5,544 nucleotides of DNA, from positions 2,986 to 8,529 of the forward strand of contig MGUL01000175.1 in assembly GCA_001800005.1 (NCBI GenBank), written 5' to 3'. A program made the translations under genes and the position numbers. This stretch comes from Elusimicrobia bacterium RBG_16_66_12 (GTDB taxonomy: Bacteria > Elusimicrobiota > Elusimicrobia > UBA1565 > UBA9628). Under the pieces are notes generated by a model that made no database searches, had not been told where the DNA came from, and saw nothing but the letters and a program-made list of their open reading frames with translations. Shown here piece by piece: positions 5,293 to 5,544 of the stretch. Each line of letters begins with the position of its first letter. Position 1 is the stretch's first letter.

Positions 5293-5544
5293 CGCGTGTG
5301 CTTCCAAAGCAGAACGCAAGGCCTTCGCGGGTCGGAGCCCATCGGCTCATGGTGGTCGCGGTTGGCCTGCTGCTGGCAGCCCTGGCGGCCTGCAACGGCC
5401 CGGCAGGACCGACCCCGACCCAGGGCGTGTCCTTGCTCCCCGACGCGCCGCGCCTCGAACAGGGATCGCTGGACGAGTTGTTCGGATCGGCCGGGACTTA
5501 TCTGCAGATCTCCGGCGAGCTGGAGGTGGTCGCCTTCCGCTGCA
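5289..5544 (+). CDS. Second predicted lipoprotein, unknown function (3' partial)
   Basis: Only the first 85 codons are in the window; the gene continues past its end. The start ATG overlaps the preceding stop (ATGA) and has a strong GGAGGGAGGA at 5274-5283, five bases upstream, so translation is probably coupled to the first lipoprotein. The N-terminus has a long basic region (RVLPKQNARPSRVGAHR), a hydrophobic core (VVAVGLLLAALA) and a textbook lipobox LAAC with Cys35. A Pro/Thr-rich linker (GPAGPTPTQG) follows, and the start of a folded part, SLDELFGSAGTYLQISGELE. The visible portion is too short to assign a family. Its length, fold and function cannot be judged here. Confidence 0.82.
   Translation, partial: MTRVLPKQNARPSRVGAHRLMVVAVGLLLAALAACNGPAGPTPTQGVSLLPDAPRLEQGSLDELFGSAGTYLQISGELEVVAFRC

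Overview
The window is bacterial, GC-rich in most of its genes, densely packed and transcribed throughout on the + strand. It uses TTG, GTG and ATG starts with Shine-Dalgarno sites, and two lipoprotein signal peptides point to a bacterial cell envelope. The taxon cannot be fixed from this sequence. A GC-rich environmental lineage such as Chloroflexota is a guess from general gene style only.

Positions 1-3195 hold the 3' part of a nucleoside-type ABC importer operon: a tandem-domain ATPase (5' end outside the window) followed by two different membrane permeases. The order and motifs match the BmpA/NupNOPQ (YufNOPQ) class, which takes up purine nucleosides through a lipid-anchored BMP-type binding protein. 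That binding protein is not in the window and would be expected upstream. The genes overlap (ATPase/permease 1 by 4 bases, permease 1/permease 2 by 38 bases), so they are probably co-translated. In the ATPase, every degenerate catalytic residue that is visible falls in one of the two composite ATP sites.

Positions 3196-3600 are a 405-base gap without a convincing gene. It ends in a perfect extended -10 promoter (TG-N-TATAAT) with inverted repeats around it. This promoter drives a lone SnoaL-like/NTF2-fold gene (3601-4053) whose start region and leader are visibly less GC-rich than the flanking genes. A long GC-rich hairpin (4093-4134) closes this one-gene unit.

A second promoter (TTGACA, 17-base spacer, TACATT) begins 11 bases after that hairpin, with a perfect 13-base dyad just past the predicted transcription start. 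It precedes two predicted lipoproteins of unknown function that overlap by ATGA; the second runs off the window. The window thus reads as three consecutive transcription units: nucleoside-type uptake, an SnoaL-like protein, and a lipoprotein pair. I see no CRISPR array, mobile element, tRNA or rRNA. The least described part is the lipoprotein pair with its own promoter and operator-like dyad.
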